From Quercus robur (Eukaryota > Streptophyta > Magnoliopsida > Fagales > Fagaceae), in contig NC_065537.1 in NCBI RefSeq assembly GCF_932294415.1, positions 6,800,349 to 6,864,348 of the forward strand: a stretch of 64,000 nt of DNA, in the 5' to 3' direction. The notes below the pieces were generated by a model. That model made no database searches. It had not been told where the DNA came from and worked only from the letters and a program-made list of their open reading frames with translations. This document shows, one piece after another, positions 10,962-22,200 of this stretch; position 1 is the first letter of the stretch, and each line of letters begins with the position of its first letter. Position numbers and translations under genes: made by a program.

Positions 10962-12223
10962 AAGAGGAGCTAGATGGCGTGTGGGAAATGGTAAGTCTAT
11001 TCAAATCTGGAATCACCAATGGCTGCCAAAAAATCACTCATCTATGATCTCTTCTCCAATTGTTGAGTCCATGTGTGATGCCACGGTTGATATTTTGATT
11101 GACGATGAAACAAGAAATTGGATCAATGACATGCTAGATGGTCTATTTGTTCCAAGTGAAGCCGATGTTATAAAAAATATCCCCTTAGCCCGTGTTATAT
11201 CAAAGGACACACTCTATTGGCCTTTAACTCATGATGGTCGCTACACTTGTAAATCAGGATACAGGTTTTTGAAGGAAGAATCTGAACCAGCAAACCCGAG
11301 TGGCTTTCTGCCTCAGGAAACGCAGCTATGGAAGGGATTGTGGTCTATGAAAATTCCAAATAAGGTGAAGAATCTTGTATAGAGAGCCTGCCAGAATTCA
11401 TTACATACCAAGGAGAATCTGGTACGTCGTACAATCATTACTAGCTTCACCTGTGATCGATGTTTCGAAGCTTCAGAATCACCATTACATGCTATCTGGT
11501 CGTGCCCCAAACTGGACGCTGTCTGGCAGTCCTGGACTTGTGGGGTTTTTGACAACATCATCAATTCTTTGACTTTAAGGAGCTTCTATCTTGAATAATG
11601 CAGCAACAGAGCAGCCCTGCACTCTTCTCTATGACGGCCTGATCTATTTGGATGCAAAGAAACCAAGTCAGACTGAATCAGCCCAGCAGCATGCTCTTGG
11701 ACATTGCTAAGCTCTCAACAATCAGGTACAATGAGTACCGTGCAGCCCAGCCTTCTGCAAACTCACCACAACAGCACCCTCAACAGTAACATTCTCGTGC
11801 TTCCTGGCAGCCTCCTCCTCTTGATTTGTATAAAATCAACTATGATGGTGCCACTTTTGATTCAGAGAATATGTCAGGCATTGGTGTGGTCATCCGAGAT
11901 TCACATGGTTCAGCCGTTGCAGCACTCTCTCAGCAGCTTCCACGTCAATGCCATGCAGCAGAAATTGAAACTCTGGCAGCAACAAGGGCACTTGAATTTG
12001 CTCTCGAGATTGGGATAAGATGCAGTGCTGGAAGGGGATTCTATGCTGGTTGTTCAAGCCATTTCTGCTGGTAGAATCTCTTTGTCTCCTCTTGGTTCTT
12101 TGATAGCTGATGCTAAGTCTTTTACTAGTTGTTTTAATGAATTACATTACTCTCATACAAAGAGAGAAGGTAATAAGGTTGCCCATAGCCTAGCTCGGCA
12201 TGCTACTCTAATTTTGTTTTAAA

Positions 12224-12410
12224 AGTAGGGGAAAGATGTTGTATAGAGAGATCTAATTGAAAAGTGAGAACAATGAACAAGGAAAATGTGAGACAGCTCC
12301 AAAACAACATGTTGGGCCCAAGAAAACTTGTGAAGATTCAACTCAATGGGTTCTCTTTGGGGTTTATTCTTTGTAGCTAGTTTTTTCAAATGCAATAAAC
12401 AGTGTGCCTA
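12224..12410. other. LINE 3' flank, no recognisable feature
   Basis: This short AT-rich stretch follows the RNase H stop and is probably the remains of the LINE 3' UTR. I found no poly(A) or TSD here. Confidence 0.35.
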
Positions 12411-12715
12411 CAGTATGCCGCAGCAGCTCAATCTTTTATATCATCTTCCATCGACATTCTTAAGCTAGACGAATCTTCTATTGGTTTAATTGGGAATTCA
12501 AGAAATCCATCAATGGCACTTAATTAGCTCCAGAATTCTATAGTCCTGATTCCATTCTATAAGTGACACATAATTAGCTCCAGAATTCTACAGTATGCCG
12601 CAGCAGCTCAATCTTTTATATCGTCTTCCATTGACATTCTTAAGCTAGATGAATCTTCTGTTAGTTTAATTGGGAACTCAATAAGTCCATTAGTGTCACT
12701 TAATTAGCTCCAAAA
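12411..12715. repeat. Two-copy tandem repeat, 180-bp period
   Basis: CAGTATGCCGCAGCAGCTC begins at 12,411 and again at 12,591. Each is followed by AATCTTTTATATC, TTCCAT.GACATTCTTAAG, TTAATTGGGAA and CACTTAATTAGCTCCA. The second copy ends near 12,715. Divergence is low, a few percent, suggesting a recent duplication. The function is unknown. Confidence 0.85.
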
Positions 12716-13545
12716 TGAGCTAGGAGGCGAGGTTGAACAAAGTTCCAAAACAGGGCCATACTTGATTCATCTTTGCATAGTGAGGTGTTGGAAAAGACTA
12801 ATAGTTGAGCTTTTCTGATGAACAATAAATGAATATGTTCAACACACCATATGTGTTGTGTTTGTGCTTTAAATATTGTTGTTTGTATCTAGGATATGTG
12901 ATTCCTTAAATATGCCTAACAAACGTGAAAATCTTGTGAGTTTGTATAGATTTTTATTATTGTTGTGGTACTGGGTATTATAGTCCCCGATAATGTTATG
13001 GGTATAAACCAACACTCAACTTAGTTTTAATTATGTTGATTGTGGTATTACTGGAACTCTGTGCAGTAATAATCTGCATAAATCGTATTCATTCAAAATA
13101 AATCTCGTAGGCAGGGTAGATAGGGGTGTTAAAATTCAATCTTGAGTTCTATACCTATGCTTCTAATGAGTTTGCTTTTCACTGTTCCTATCTTCATTAC
13201 ATTAAGTAAAGGTTGGATTGCTGAAATTTCTAATAGGTGATAGAACTTACGAATTTATTAATAGTAATACATCTGCTACACGACATTTCCTTCTTGTCAA
13301 CTTACCACTGCGAATTGTCTGATGAGTTAGTGACGAGCTAGTAAGCTATTATTCACCTAGTCCTGATGGGCTCAGAATTTGAATAATTTAATAGTTTTCT
13401 TCCTTTGTCCATGATTAATAGCCTATTGAAACCATCTCCTGGTATTTCTTTCAAAATTATCTAGGAAATCTCTCTATTTCAGTATGTTGTTATTTCTCAA
13501 TGCGTATTAATTTGTTGTAAATTTTATTGGAAGCTCCAATAAAAT
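12716..13545. other. Intergenic DNA, no recognisable gene
   Basis: AT-rich sequence with no long ORF on either strand. Nothing here matches a family I recognise. Confidence 0.5.
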
Positions 13546-13790
13546 TGCAGTGGAGATGGTTTGGTGCTCAATTTGGAAAGCAAAAGTCCCCAATAATGCT
13601 AAGATGTTTGCATGGAAAGCATGTCATAACGTTCTACCTGCATGTGCCAATCTGGTGAACAGAAAGGTTCTAAAGCATGTATTATGAGGATGACATGATG
13701 CATGTATTATGGATTTGTGAAGAGGCACAAAGAATTTGGTGTTGCAGTAAAGAGGTAATTAGAGCATGAATTCCTAGACTTTTTGAGAAT
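13546..13790 (+). pseudogene. Third LINE fragment (zf-RVT region)
   Basis: Reading the plus strand from about 13,561 gives WCSIWKAKVPNNAKMFAWK, then ACHNVLPACANLVNRK, ending at a TGA near 13,686. A shifted continuation reads HVLWICEEAQRIWCC. This is the WK..VP.K..FAW(R/K)AC module and the C-terminal H..W.C..A..(I/V)W of the LINE zf-RVT domain. Only this ~250-bp island is recognisable. It has the same orientation as the remnant at 10-12 kb and may be part of the same ancient insertion or a separate one. Confidence 0.7.
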
Positions 13791-15202
13791 ATTTTCGCCT
13801 GTATTGGAGGAGTGCAGAGCAATATCCTGATTAAAAAAAATAAAAAATAAAAAATTAAATAAATAAATAAAAACCATACTCGGTTACAAACAATTGGTAA
13901 AATGAAGACCATATTTGGGTTTAGGTGCACATAGATTTTTTTGAGCAATCCTAATTCTTATACGAGGAATCTATAGCTAATTTGAAAAGATAATTACGCC
14001 ACTATTAGTATTATGTCTAATCTTTTAATCAGCAAGGTTTTTAATTATTCAATTTAAATTCTTTCAAAAAGGAATCTACTTCAATTAAATGAGGCAAAGT
14101 ATAAGAATTTGAAAAGAGAATTAGGCAACCAGATTACTAAACAACATTTACTACTGAAGATCCTTGCCAAATGTAAATGGGTTACTTGATGATTTGCTAC
14201 TAACATATAGGTTTTAGTTTGGATGGATTCGGTTGGATATATTTTGGCAATGATTGGATTGACTGGGTTGTTCTTTTCATTATTATTATTTTTTTTTTTT
14301 TTTTGTTTGGTGAAAAAGCTTTACCAAAAGTTTGTTTTTCAACCCCTAAACTTTAAAATTTTCTTTTTCATCCTTAAATTTTGTAAAGAGTTTTTTTAAT
14401 AGTTTAGAGACAAAAATAAAGATGAATTTTGTTTAATAATTTAGGGACAAAAAAACAAGTTTTTTGGTAAAGTATAAGGACAAAATGTAAAACAATAAAA
14501 AACACAAAATTTTTAAACTATAGGGATTAAAAAAAAACTTTAAGTAAAGTTTAGGAATGAAAAAAAAAAAAACTTTTAGTAAAGTTTAAGAATAAAGAAA
14601 AAAAAACTTTTGGTAAAGTCTAAGGACCAAAATATTATTTTACCCTTTTTTTAATGTGAATTTTGACAAATTCAACATTAGATTGTATTTTCTTATTATT
14701 TCTTCTATACTTGTAAAATTTTAAGAAAATAAAAAATCAATAGCTATGTCATCAATCAAATATTTAATTTCAAGTTTGTATAGTTTTAAATTATGTATAA
14801 AAAATAAGTTTATAGATCGAACGGTAAATATTATCAATTTGAACAAAATTTGACATATATGTTAAGAATAAAAAGAATATGCATTCCAACGGTTACATTT
14901 AATTTCAAAATATATAACCTTGTTAAGTTTTTAGTAGGAGTTTATAGCTGAATTTTGTCATTTTCATATACCTTCACCCGTCAAGTACACACCATACAAC
15001 AACCATTCCCATTTCAACTCATCTTTACTAATATCTTGCTACCTCGAAAGGACGTCTACTATTAGTTCATATGTTATGTCCATACTTGGGATAGAAAGTC
15101 ATACTCAGAAAAGTGGACCATTTTTCCTTTGTATAAATAGGGGGTCCCAATGGGATGAGAGGTTAGCAATTTTCTCTCCAAAACATTGTAGGAACCTAAA
15201 AG
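13791..15202. repeat. AT-rich intergenic DNA including a paralogue of the LINE insertion region
   Basis: The block at 14,204-14,290 (GGTTTTAGTTTGGATGGATT) parallels 1757-1840. The block at 14,700-14,945 parallels the two flanks of the LINE (3940-3991 and 8787-8990). At 14,745-14,757 the sequence TATGTCATCAATC occupies the place of the duplicated LINE target and occurs once. A/T homopolymers are frequent at 14,290-14,640. No gene is seen. Confidence 0.6.
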
Positions 15203-15641
15203 TTTTCCATTCTAGACTTTTCACGCTTAAACAACATGACTTGCCAACTAATCATACTAGAGTTCTTAGTACCTACAGCAATTTCACCAGAATAATCATA
15301 CTAGACTTTTCCATTCTAGACTTTTTACGCTTAAAGAACGTGACTTGCCAACTAATCATACTAGAGTTCTTAGTATTTATAGTAATTTCACCAGTCTAAT
15401 CATACTAGACTTTTCCATTCTAGACAACTTTGCATGATGCTATACTAATCATACTAGACTTTTCCATTCTAGACTTTTCACACTTAAAGAACATGACTTG
15501 CCAACTAATCATACTAGAGTTCTTAGTACCTATAGCAATTTCACCAGACTAATCATACTAGACTTTTCCATTCTAGACAACTTTGCATGCTGCTATACTA
15601 ATCATACTAGGCTTTTCCATACTAGACTTTTCACCAGACTA
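15203..15641. repeat. Minisatellite, 104-bp units with a 49-bp sub-unit
   Basis: TTTTCCATTCTAGAC starts at 15,203, 15,307, 15,411, 15,460 and 15,564, giving spacings of 104, 104, 49 and 104 bp. Units contain ACTTGCCAACTAATCATAC, AGAGTTCTTAGTA and ATTTCACCAG. The 49-bp insertions carry AACTTTGCATG. The motif TAATCATACTAGACTTTTCC recurs at every junction. It is not a CRISPR array: there are no constant-length unique spacers. Confidence 0.9.
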
Positions 15642-16343
15642 ACTTGCGCTTTCACAAGTTAGAAATTGATATATGTAACCAAATGAACCTAGGGCCCATA
15701 AACAAGACTTACATAGTCAATCCCTAACTTACGGTAGAAATTTAAAAAGAAATGCTATGTACACATAACAAAATATTTTCATAATAAATTCTAAGTTGTA
15801 GATATAGACACTAATAAGAAAATCAATATCTTAGATATTGACACCTTTTTTAAAATAAAAAAATTCAGCAATTACAATTGTGGGAACACTTCCTGCATTA
15901 AACAGTTTTTGTCCGCTTTGGGGAGCCAATCCCTCATAGTTTTGTCACGAAGGGGTGGGAGCTCAGGATTTTCACCCTTTGGGCTAGACACCCGAGTCCC
16001 ACATCGCCTAAGTAACCCCCCACTCATGGTTTATAAGCTTCTGGAGCGACCATGAGTGTACCACTACTCAGCACATGACCATGAGTGTACCACTACTCAG
16101 CTTTTATAAATATGTGTGTTTCAGCTCCTAAAAGCTGAAACAAACGCACACTTAGTAAAATTCCACAAGCCCTAGCATCATATTCACTTCATAATACAGG
16201 CACAAAAAAACTTGGTGAGTAAAGGTTCCATAAAATATGTAATTCCATTTACTTGTACGCATGCAATACATCAGCTTGCATATTTACGTATGCCTTTTTG
16301 CATTGGAAAATTAAACATATTTACACAAGCCTTTTTGTGTGTG

Positions 16344-16388
<45 letters not shown>

Positions 16389-16414
16389 ATGTATGATTAA
16401 GAGCTACACCAAAG
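15642..16414. other. Possible degenerate LTR or TRIM with duplicated 25-bp motif
   Basis: The phrase GAGTCCCACATCGCC near 15,990 is one I associate with plant retroelement LTRs. Two direct copies of GACCATGAGTGTACCACTAC (each followed by TCAGC) occur at about 16,049 and 16,078. A TATA-like TTTTATAAATAT lies near 16,100. No terminal repeats or TSD were found, so the assignment is weak. A TA microsatellite spans about 16,342-16,381. Confidence 0.3.
16342..16381. repeat. (TA)n microsatellite
   Basis: About 40 bp of uninterrupted TA dinucleotides. Confidence 0.95.
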
Positions 16415-16637
16415 ATGAGTATGGGAAAGTAGCCTAGCTTGCAAAATAAAGATACAATTTTATATATTACCACTGTATTCATGTCTTGCATGTCTTGATT
16501 CAGTATTCTAATACGACTGTATTAGCATGCAGACTACACCTTGTATTACACTGAAAAAAATTATTCATTAAGAACATTTAATGACATTCGTTCATATCAA
16601 CATTTAGTCTATAACATCTATCCAATGCACTGACACA

Positions 16638-16638
<1 letters not shown>

Positions 16639-16670
<32 letters not shown>
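16639..16670. repeat. Poly(A) tract
   Basis: About 32 A residues after ACACAC. No clear retroelement body precedes it, and the tract is absent from the paralogous unit at 18.17 kb, so it arose after the duplication or was lost there. Confidence 0.85.
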
Positions 16671-16672
<2 letters not shown>

Positions 16673-18635
16673 TTGAAACTTCTGAAAGTCTAAGCTTTAA
16701 TTTCGAAATCACTATAAGCTATAGAGTTTAAAGTGTTAATATGACCACAATTTTATATCTTTAGTGTGTTTGTGAATTTGATACATTGTCAGTTCACTTC
16801 ATAACAGTTTAAGCTTTTGGGACTGCCTTCCATTTGATGAAACACAGACAGAGAGATCCACAACCTTGCTTCTGAATCTGAATGTGAACATAAAGCAATC
16901 CAAGATTATACACTAAAATTTATGTAATACCCACACTGCTGCTTGTAGAGATATAGTAAAGAAAGATACAGCCACAAACAGTCATTGCTCCTGACTCCTC
17001 ACATCATATAAAATCAAGAGATGTTACCTTGGATCATCCCTTTTAAATTTCAACATGTGATAGCAATTTTCTACAAAAAAGGGTTGAGAATATTGTGAAG
17101 GCATGGACACATGCAAGTTAATCCATATGAACTGTGTATGAGACGTATTAGAAGAAAAACTAGCTGCCAATCTGTGTCTCTACTAAGCAAGGCCTTCTTT
17201 TTTTCTTTTAAGAATCCCTGGCTTTTATCAACATTCATATACACATATTATAGCATACTAAATGGACAGAATAAGAAAATGTTTACTCAAGAAAAATGAA
17301 TTTTTCAACCATGACCAGATTGAAAATGATCATTTTCATTTTAAAATGGATCAATGTCATAATTAGATCAAATGTTATAAATCTAAGATATACCTAGTGT
17401 CAAGTTGCTTAAAATTTTAAATATCTACACTGTTAGATACAAGAACTTTAGTCTTAGCTTGAAATGTACATACAAAAACCTGAATTTGTAACTGTCGCAG
17501 CCTGGAAGCCCACTCTTCTTCTATTGCTCGTTTGTATTCGTCACTCTCCTTGAGATTTTCTCATTATTTTCAACCGAGGGGGTTAACATCTTTGATTTGG
17601 CATCATTTAACTGATGGGGAAAACATAAGTTCTGTGTAATAATGGAAACTTTTAAGTTATATATGTCTTGCTAAACTTTCAGAAGGAAATATATAAACAG
17701 CAAATACAGCACAGAGGAGGCAGAGCTAGCTACTAAGGGATGAAGGGAAAGTAGCCTTGCAAGATGAAGATACAATTGTTAGGATATATTATGATCCCAA
17801 GGGTTCAAACCCATTGTCTTACCTAGCTAGATTCAATGTTCTAGTACAATGCGCATACTCTTAACCTATTTTTTGTATTGTATTTCTGTACTAATACCTG
17901 CACAAAGGCCCATGTACAATTTTGTAACTCAATTACTGCATTCAGTTTTTACAATAATACATCTATAGTATTAAATTCAAACCTTCTTTTGGGTCTCTCT
18001 CACTTCTTACACACATTGTTTTTGCCTTTTATGAATGTCCAACAAACATCTTTCATCTCTTCTTTTCTTATGCATTCTTTGTGCCTCTCCTGCCTGTATA
18101 AGAGCAGATGTATTCAAGTCCAAGACAAAATTTTGTTTATTAAGAACATTTAAGTGACATAGATTCCAATGCACAGCACAAAATTTAAAACTTCTGAAAG
18201 TGTGAGGTTTAATTTAAAACACCCTTAAACTATAGAGTTTAAAATGTAATGTGACCACAATTTCATTCTTTAGACTTTAGTGTTTGTGAGCTTCATACAT
18301 TGTTTGTCCACTCCCTAACAGCTTAAGCTTGATCCAATATAACAAAGTAAGAAGGAATACCCAAATATGCTATACAAGCAGATAATAGTAAACAACAGCT
18401 ACTAGTAGAGGTACAGTGAAGGAAGATACAGCCACTAACTCTCATTGTTGCTCACATCATTTAAAATCATTAGATGTTATCCTTGGATATCATAGGTTTT
18501 AAATTTCTACATATGTGAATTTTCAACAAAGCCTGTCGAGGATACTGTGAGAATGACTCAGGAAAACTTTTTTCATCATGTAACTAAGTGGAAAAGGATT
18601 CTGTCCATTTCAAATGGATCAATTTCATAGATATT

Positions 18636-19175
18636 TGAAGGGGAAGGAATTTAGATATGACGGGTCCATCTGGATGGGCTTGACAGATTAGGATAAGTGG
18701 GCCGAAAGTGGACGGATTTGATGTGAACAGACTGGGGTGAACGGACCAAAGGGCCACGTGGTGCTAAATTGGTCATTATGAGGTCTCCAAGAAATCTTAA
18801 ATGGAAACGACTTGCGTCTCACGATTAATCCTAGCCCATAGAATCCCAACATGAATAGAATTCTAATACGAAGAAGATTCCAGAAGATACGCCCATTAAT
18901 GAAGATCTTCCCTATATGGATAAGACTTGTTGCGCAAGCATTGGAGTTTAATTCTACACTACTATAAAAACCCAAAGACCCTCAGAAAATAGGTACGCAT
19001 AATTCAACCCGACTCTGGCACTCTAGAGTTGTGAGAGGTTCTAACTTGACCTTCGGAGGGTATTTGGCCGGCACCACACCTGTGCTCTTTGTTAGGTCTT
19101 CTCTTTTTATTGTGCATGTATTGTTTCGAGCGTGCGAGGGCTGTGTGGCTCACTAGTGATTTTTCGGCATCATCA
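18636..19175 (+). mobile_element. Solo LTR, 540 bp, gypsy-like, TSD ATATT
   Basis: The sequence starts TGAAGGGG, ends GGCATCATCA, and is flanked by the 5-bp duplication ATATT at 18,631-18,635 and 19,176-19,180. The 3' part contains TTCGGAGGGTATTTGGCCGG followed by CACCACACCTGTGCTC, a phrase I associate with LTRs of plant Ty3/gypsy elements. No internal retroelement sequence is present, so it most likely formed by LTR-LTR recombination. It lies inside unit 2 of the segmental duplication; unit 1 is the empty site. Confidence 0.8.
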
Positions 19176-19398
19176 ATATTAAATATTACAAATCAAAAGG
19201 TATATCTAATATTAGGTTATTTTAAATTTTAAATGATGTGGCACCATATATATTATTGGATATAATAAATCATATCATCTTCTTAACTTGAATTAATGTA
19301 CAAGGAAAAACTTGAATAAATCAAAAATTATTTTTTTGAATATATTCTCTAGAATGTTTACACCATTATACTCCTAATAAATCGGAATAATAATTAAC

Positions 19399-20244
19399 TG
19401 TTTGTTTTTAGACCCCTTAAAACACAATTGGATTAATCTAGTTAATTAGCCAAGTGATTACTTAGTCCAAATTTCAGATCTAGGTTAACACACAATCATA
19501 TAATCATATCAATGTAAAGTGCGAAAAATAAAGAACACAAAGATATGATGACCCAGGAAACTAAACCGGTAAAAACCTGGGGAGGATTTAACCTAGCTAT
19601 CCTCAAGGTAAACTTGAATCCACTATGAAAGAATCGAAGTTTTACAATAGCGACTTAGACCACTAACATCCTATTGCTATCCACCAGTAGAAAATTTACT
19701 GACATGACCACGTGACAGCTCTGAGACCACGGACTCCTTCTTTCTTGGATTCTCCAGCAAGTACAAGCACTCCTGCTTGTGTATCTTTAAGCTTTTATTG
19801 CAGCAACTGAATGATCATCAAGTTCTTGAATCGAATTCTCCTTCTTGATAATCCTAAGTATGTGTGAAGGCAAATACCTCTCCGATCTCATAAGAGATTC
19901 ACACACACAGCAAAAGGAGCAACCTAAAATGTGGCTAGGGTTTTCCCTTTTATACTTAGGGCAAAATATAAAACCCTACACCTCATATGGGCTTAGGGCT
20001 GAGTTGGAAAATTCTGCAGAAAAACGTTCTGCCCGAATTTTGATCGGTCGAGTCTAATTCTCAATCGATCGAGCCAGGCAGAATCATAGTATAACTTCTG
20101 TAGCAACTCGATTCCAACTTTACATAAAACGCATACACTTTGAGCAAGTCTAATCAAGACTATAAAACCTGTTTTGATCATAGTTTGCCAACAATACAAA
20201 TTAGAGTTCTAATACATTAGTTCCTAAGTACTTAGAACCTAACA
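19399..20244 (-). mobile_element. Solo LTR, 846 bp, TSD TTAAC
   Basis: On the plus strand it begins TGTTTGTTTTTAGACC and ends GAACCTAACA, flanked by perfect 5-bp repeats TTAAC at 19,394-19,398 and 20,245-20,249. Read on the minus strand it starts TGTTAGGTTCTAAGTACTTA, matching the LTR fragment at 9091. Imperfectly palindromic ends TGTT...AACA are normal for LTRs. It has no internal domain. Copia affiliation is a guess from general appearance. The minus orientation is inferred from the match to 9091. Confidence 0.82.
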
Positions 20245-20249
20245 TTAAC

Positions 20250-20330
20250 CACTAAAGAACTAAATCCCTATAGTAAAAAAATAGGAACTAAGTAATTAAT
20301 TAATAAGCAAGGTGTGTATAACTTTTATGT

Positions 20331-20364
<34 letters not shown>

Positions 20365-20840
20365 ACTAAAAGTTAGTTTATTTCAGGAAAGATCTAAAAG
20401 CTAAATTATTTACCAAAATTATTTGAGACCAAAAGAGAAAAGAAAAAAGCAAATCTTTTTTCAACATTTTCCAAACGCACTATAGCTCCAAAGTTAATTT
20501 GTGAAGTGAAATTGTGGTTCCACTTGATGCAAACCTCACCAAGATATGGCTCTAATAACTTAGAAGTCAGGACAAACTATTATAAAGAAGTATTCAGGCA
20601 CCCCATTAAGCAAATATTGATGAAATCATGATAAGATTGGTCTAATGGAAAGTAGGGATGGCAATTTAATATCCATATCCATTAACCTACTCATTATCCA
20701 TTTAATTTAAATAAGTCTTAACATAACTCATTTAAATATTTGGGTTAAATAGATAAAAACCCATTGGATACTGTAGCAAACTCTTCATTCAATTGAAAAT
20801 CATTTGGCAAAAATAAAAAAAGTTATGAGTCTTGTGGTTT
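20250..20840. other. Intergenic DNA with TA microsatellite
   Basis: A TA repeat occupies about 20,335-20,361. TAGGGATGGCAATTTAATATC near 20,653 looks like the left end of a hAT-type MITE, but no right end was found. Confidence 0.4.
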
Positions 20841-21038
20841 GGTAAAACTAGGCCTGTTCAAGAATTCACCGGCGCAGACAAAACCGCCCGAAACCACGCC
20901 GAACCGACTGCTGAAAGCTCCACCGAAGGTTCCCGACATGATGATCAATAGGCTTTTTCCGTTACCGAAGTCAGCCGGTGCGATGGTCAGCAGCAAGATC
21001 TACAAACCAAAGAGAAACCGAACCGAACCGATATATAT

Positions 21039-21078
<40 letters not shown>

Positions 21079-21505
21079 AACTTATATAATATATATAATC
21101 ATTCATCGATTTTAAAATAAAAGAAATTGAGAGGGAGAGAGAGAGAGAGTACCAGTTTGGCATGAAACTGGGAGAAGCAAAGGAAGAAGAAGGGAAAATA
21201 GCGTTTAGGTTAAGTTAGTTAGAACGACGCCGTTTCATTTAAAATTTTTTTTTTTTAATAATCTGATTCAAGCCGATGCTGTTTTGGAACTATTTTAAAA
21301 TTTTACTATCAGGTTCAAAACAGCGTCGTTTTAGTGTCAAAATTTATAAATAAAAAAAAATAAAAAATAAAAATAAAAAGGAACGGCAGGAACAAGGAAT
21401 AGTCTGAGACTTTGAGTGGTCTTGTTTTGTCTAAGTAAGTAACTCTGTCTCCCACTTGCATTTTTTGAAAAAATATATATATTAAAAAATATTTTAAAAA
21501 AAAAA

Positions 21506-21640
21506 TGCTATGGCCATATGGGTTAATGTGTTACCGTCAATTTTTTGAAAAAAAAAAAAATTTAAATTTAAAAAAAAAAAATGCTATGGCCGTATGGGTT
21601 AATGTGTTACTGTCAGTTTTTTGAAAAAAAAATTAAAAAA
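21506..21640. repeat. Two-copy tandem repeat in hAT 5' region, 76-bp period
   Basis: TGCTATGGCC.TATGGGTTA begins at 21,506 and 21,582, each followed by ATGTGTTAC.GTCA.TTTTTTGAAAAA. Confidence 0.8.
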
Positions 21641-21889
21641 TAATAAAAATAATAAAAAAAGATGCCTATCACTGTTTGAGTGACTGATGGAGTTAGTCAT
21701 TGTATAAGATTTTTTTTCCTCTTTTGATCTCAGCCACATGCGTCTTTTCTCCTCCTCTCCTACTCAGTTGCTCTCATTTCTCCTCTTTACTCTTTAGACT
21801 TCTGCTCTTCTCAAGTCTCAGTGTCTAATACTCTTGCCTCTCAGATAGAACTCAGTCATCACTCATCAGCTAGACAGCTACTTCATTTC

Positions 21890-22200
21890 TCTTCCAAACC
21901 CTAATCCCGCCAAACAAAGAAAAGTTTTTCCCTCTCAATCTCAGGCTCTCAGTCTCACCTAACCATTTTTCTCTTTTTTTTTGGCTCTCAGTTAGCCACA
22001 TAATGTTTCTTCCAAACCTTAATCCCGCCGAACAATTAGTAATGTTTCCCTCTCAATCTCAGATTTGCAGGCTCCCACCAACCATTTTTCTCTTCTCTTT
22101 TGCACTCAGGCACATAATTTTTTATCCATACCCTAATCCCGCCGAACAAACAGTAGTTTTTTCCTCTCAAATTCTCAGTCTTAGGCTTCGACCTAACCTT
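21890..22200. repeat. Three-copy repeat in hAT leader, ~118-bp period
   Basis: CC(T)AATCCCGCC(A/G)AACAA occurs near 21,900, 22,020 and 22,136. Each is followed by TTTCCCTCTCAA-type sequence, a TCTCAG block and a CACC.AACC.TT block. The region is pyrimidine-rich and could be the transposase promoter or leader. Confidence 0.7.

Larger units (their letters stand above)
10095..12223 (+). pseudogene. Second LINE remnant (ORF2 C-terminal half with RNase H), interrupted by a TIR element
   Basis: This plus-strand remnant holds the part of a plant LINE ORF2 after the RT palm. The conserved DVIQRGA|RWRVGNGKSIQIW motif is split by the TIR element at 10,186-10,961. It continues from 10,970 with NWINDMLDGLF, DGRYTCKSGYRFL and LWSMKIPNKVKNLV, then a TAG at 11,380-11,382. 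In the same frame follow RACQNSLHTKENL, CDRCFEA, HAIWSCP and AVWQSWT (zf-RVT). The RNase H starts YKINYDGATFD near 11,829 and shifts frame near 12,020 into LEGDSMLVVQAISAG and KREGNKVAHSLARHA. No endonuclease or RT palm is present, so the copy is 5'-truncated. It differs clearly from the LINE at 4-8.8 kb. Confidence 0.85.
16415..19245. repeat. Tandem segmental duplication (units ~16,415-17,440 and ~17,735-19,245)
   Basis: Colinear matches between the two units include GGGAAAGTAGCC near 16,424 and 17,747; TTAAGAACATTTAA at 16,567 and 18,139; and AACTTCTGAAAGT followed by CTATAGAGTTTAAA and TGTGACCACAATTT near 16,675 and 18,190. AAGATACAGCCAC then TCACATCAT near 16,965 and 18,425, and AAATGGATCAAT near 17,343 and 18,610, continue the series. 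Unit 2 is interrupted by a solo LTR at 18,636-19,175, after which the match resumes. Poly(A) at 16,639-16,670 is specific to unit 1. No coding sequence is recognised in either unit. Confidence 0.8.

Noticed and set aside
10639..11382. 247-codon ORF that looks like a LINE-related gene
   Set aside because: A chimera of transposon repeat (to 10,961) and LINE remnant. The genuine LINE frame continues from 10,095-10,185 instead.
15203..15641. Possible CRISPR-like array
   Set aside because: Repeat units are contiguous 104-bp tandems with sub-units, no uniform short repeats with unique spacers, in a plant nuclear context.
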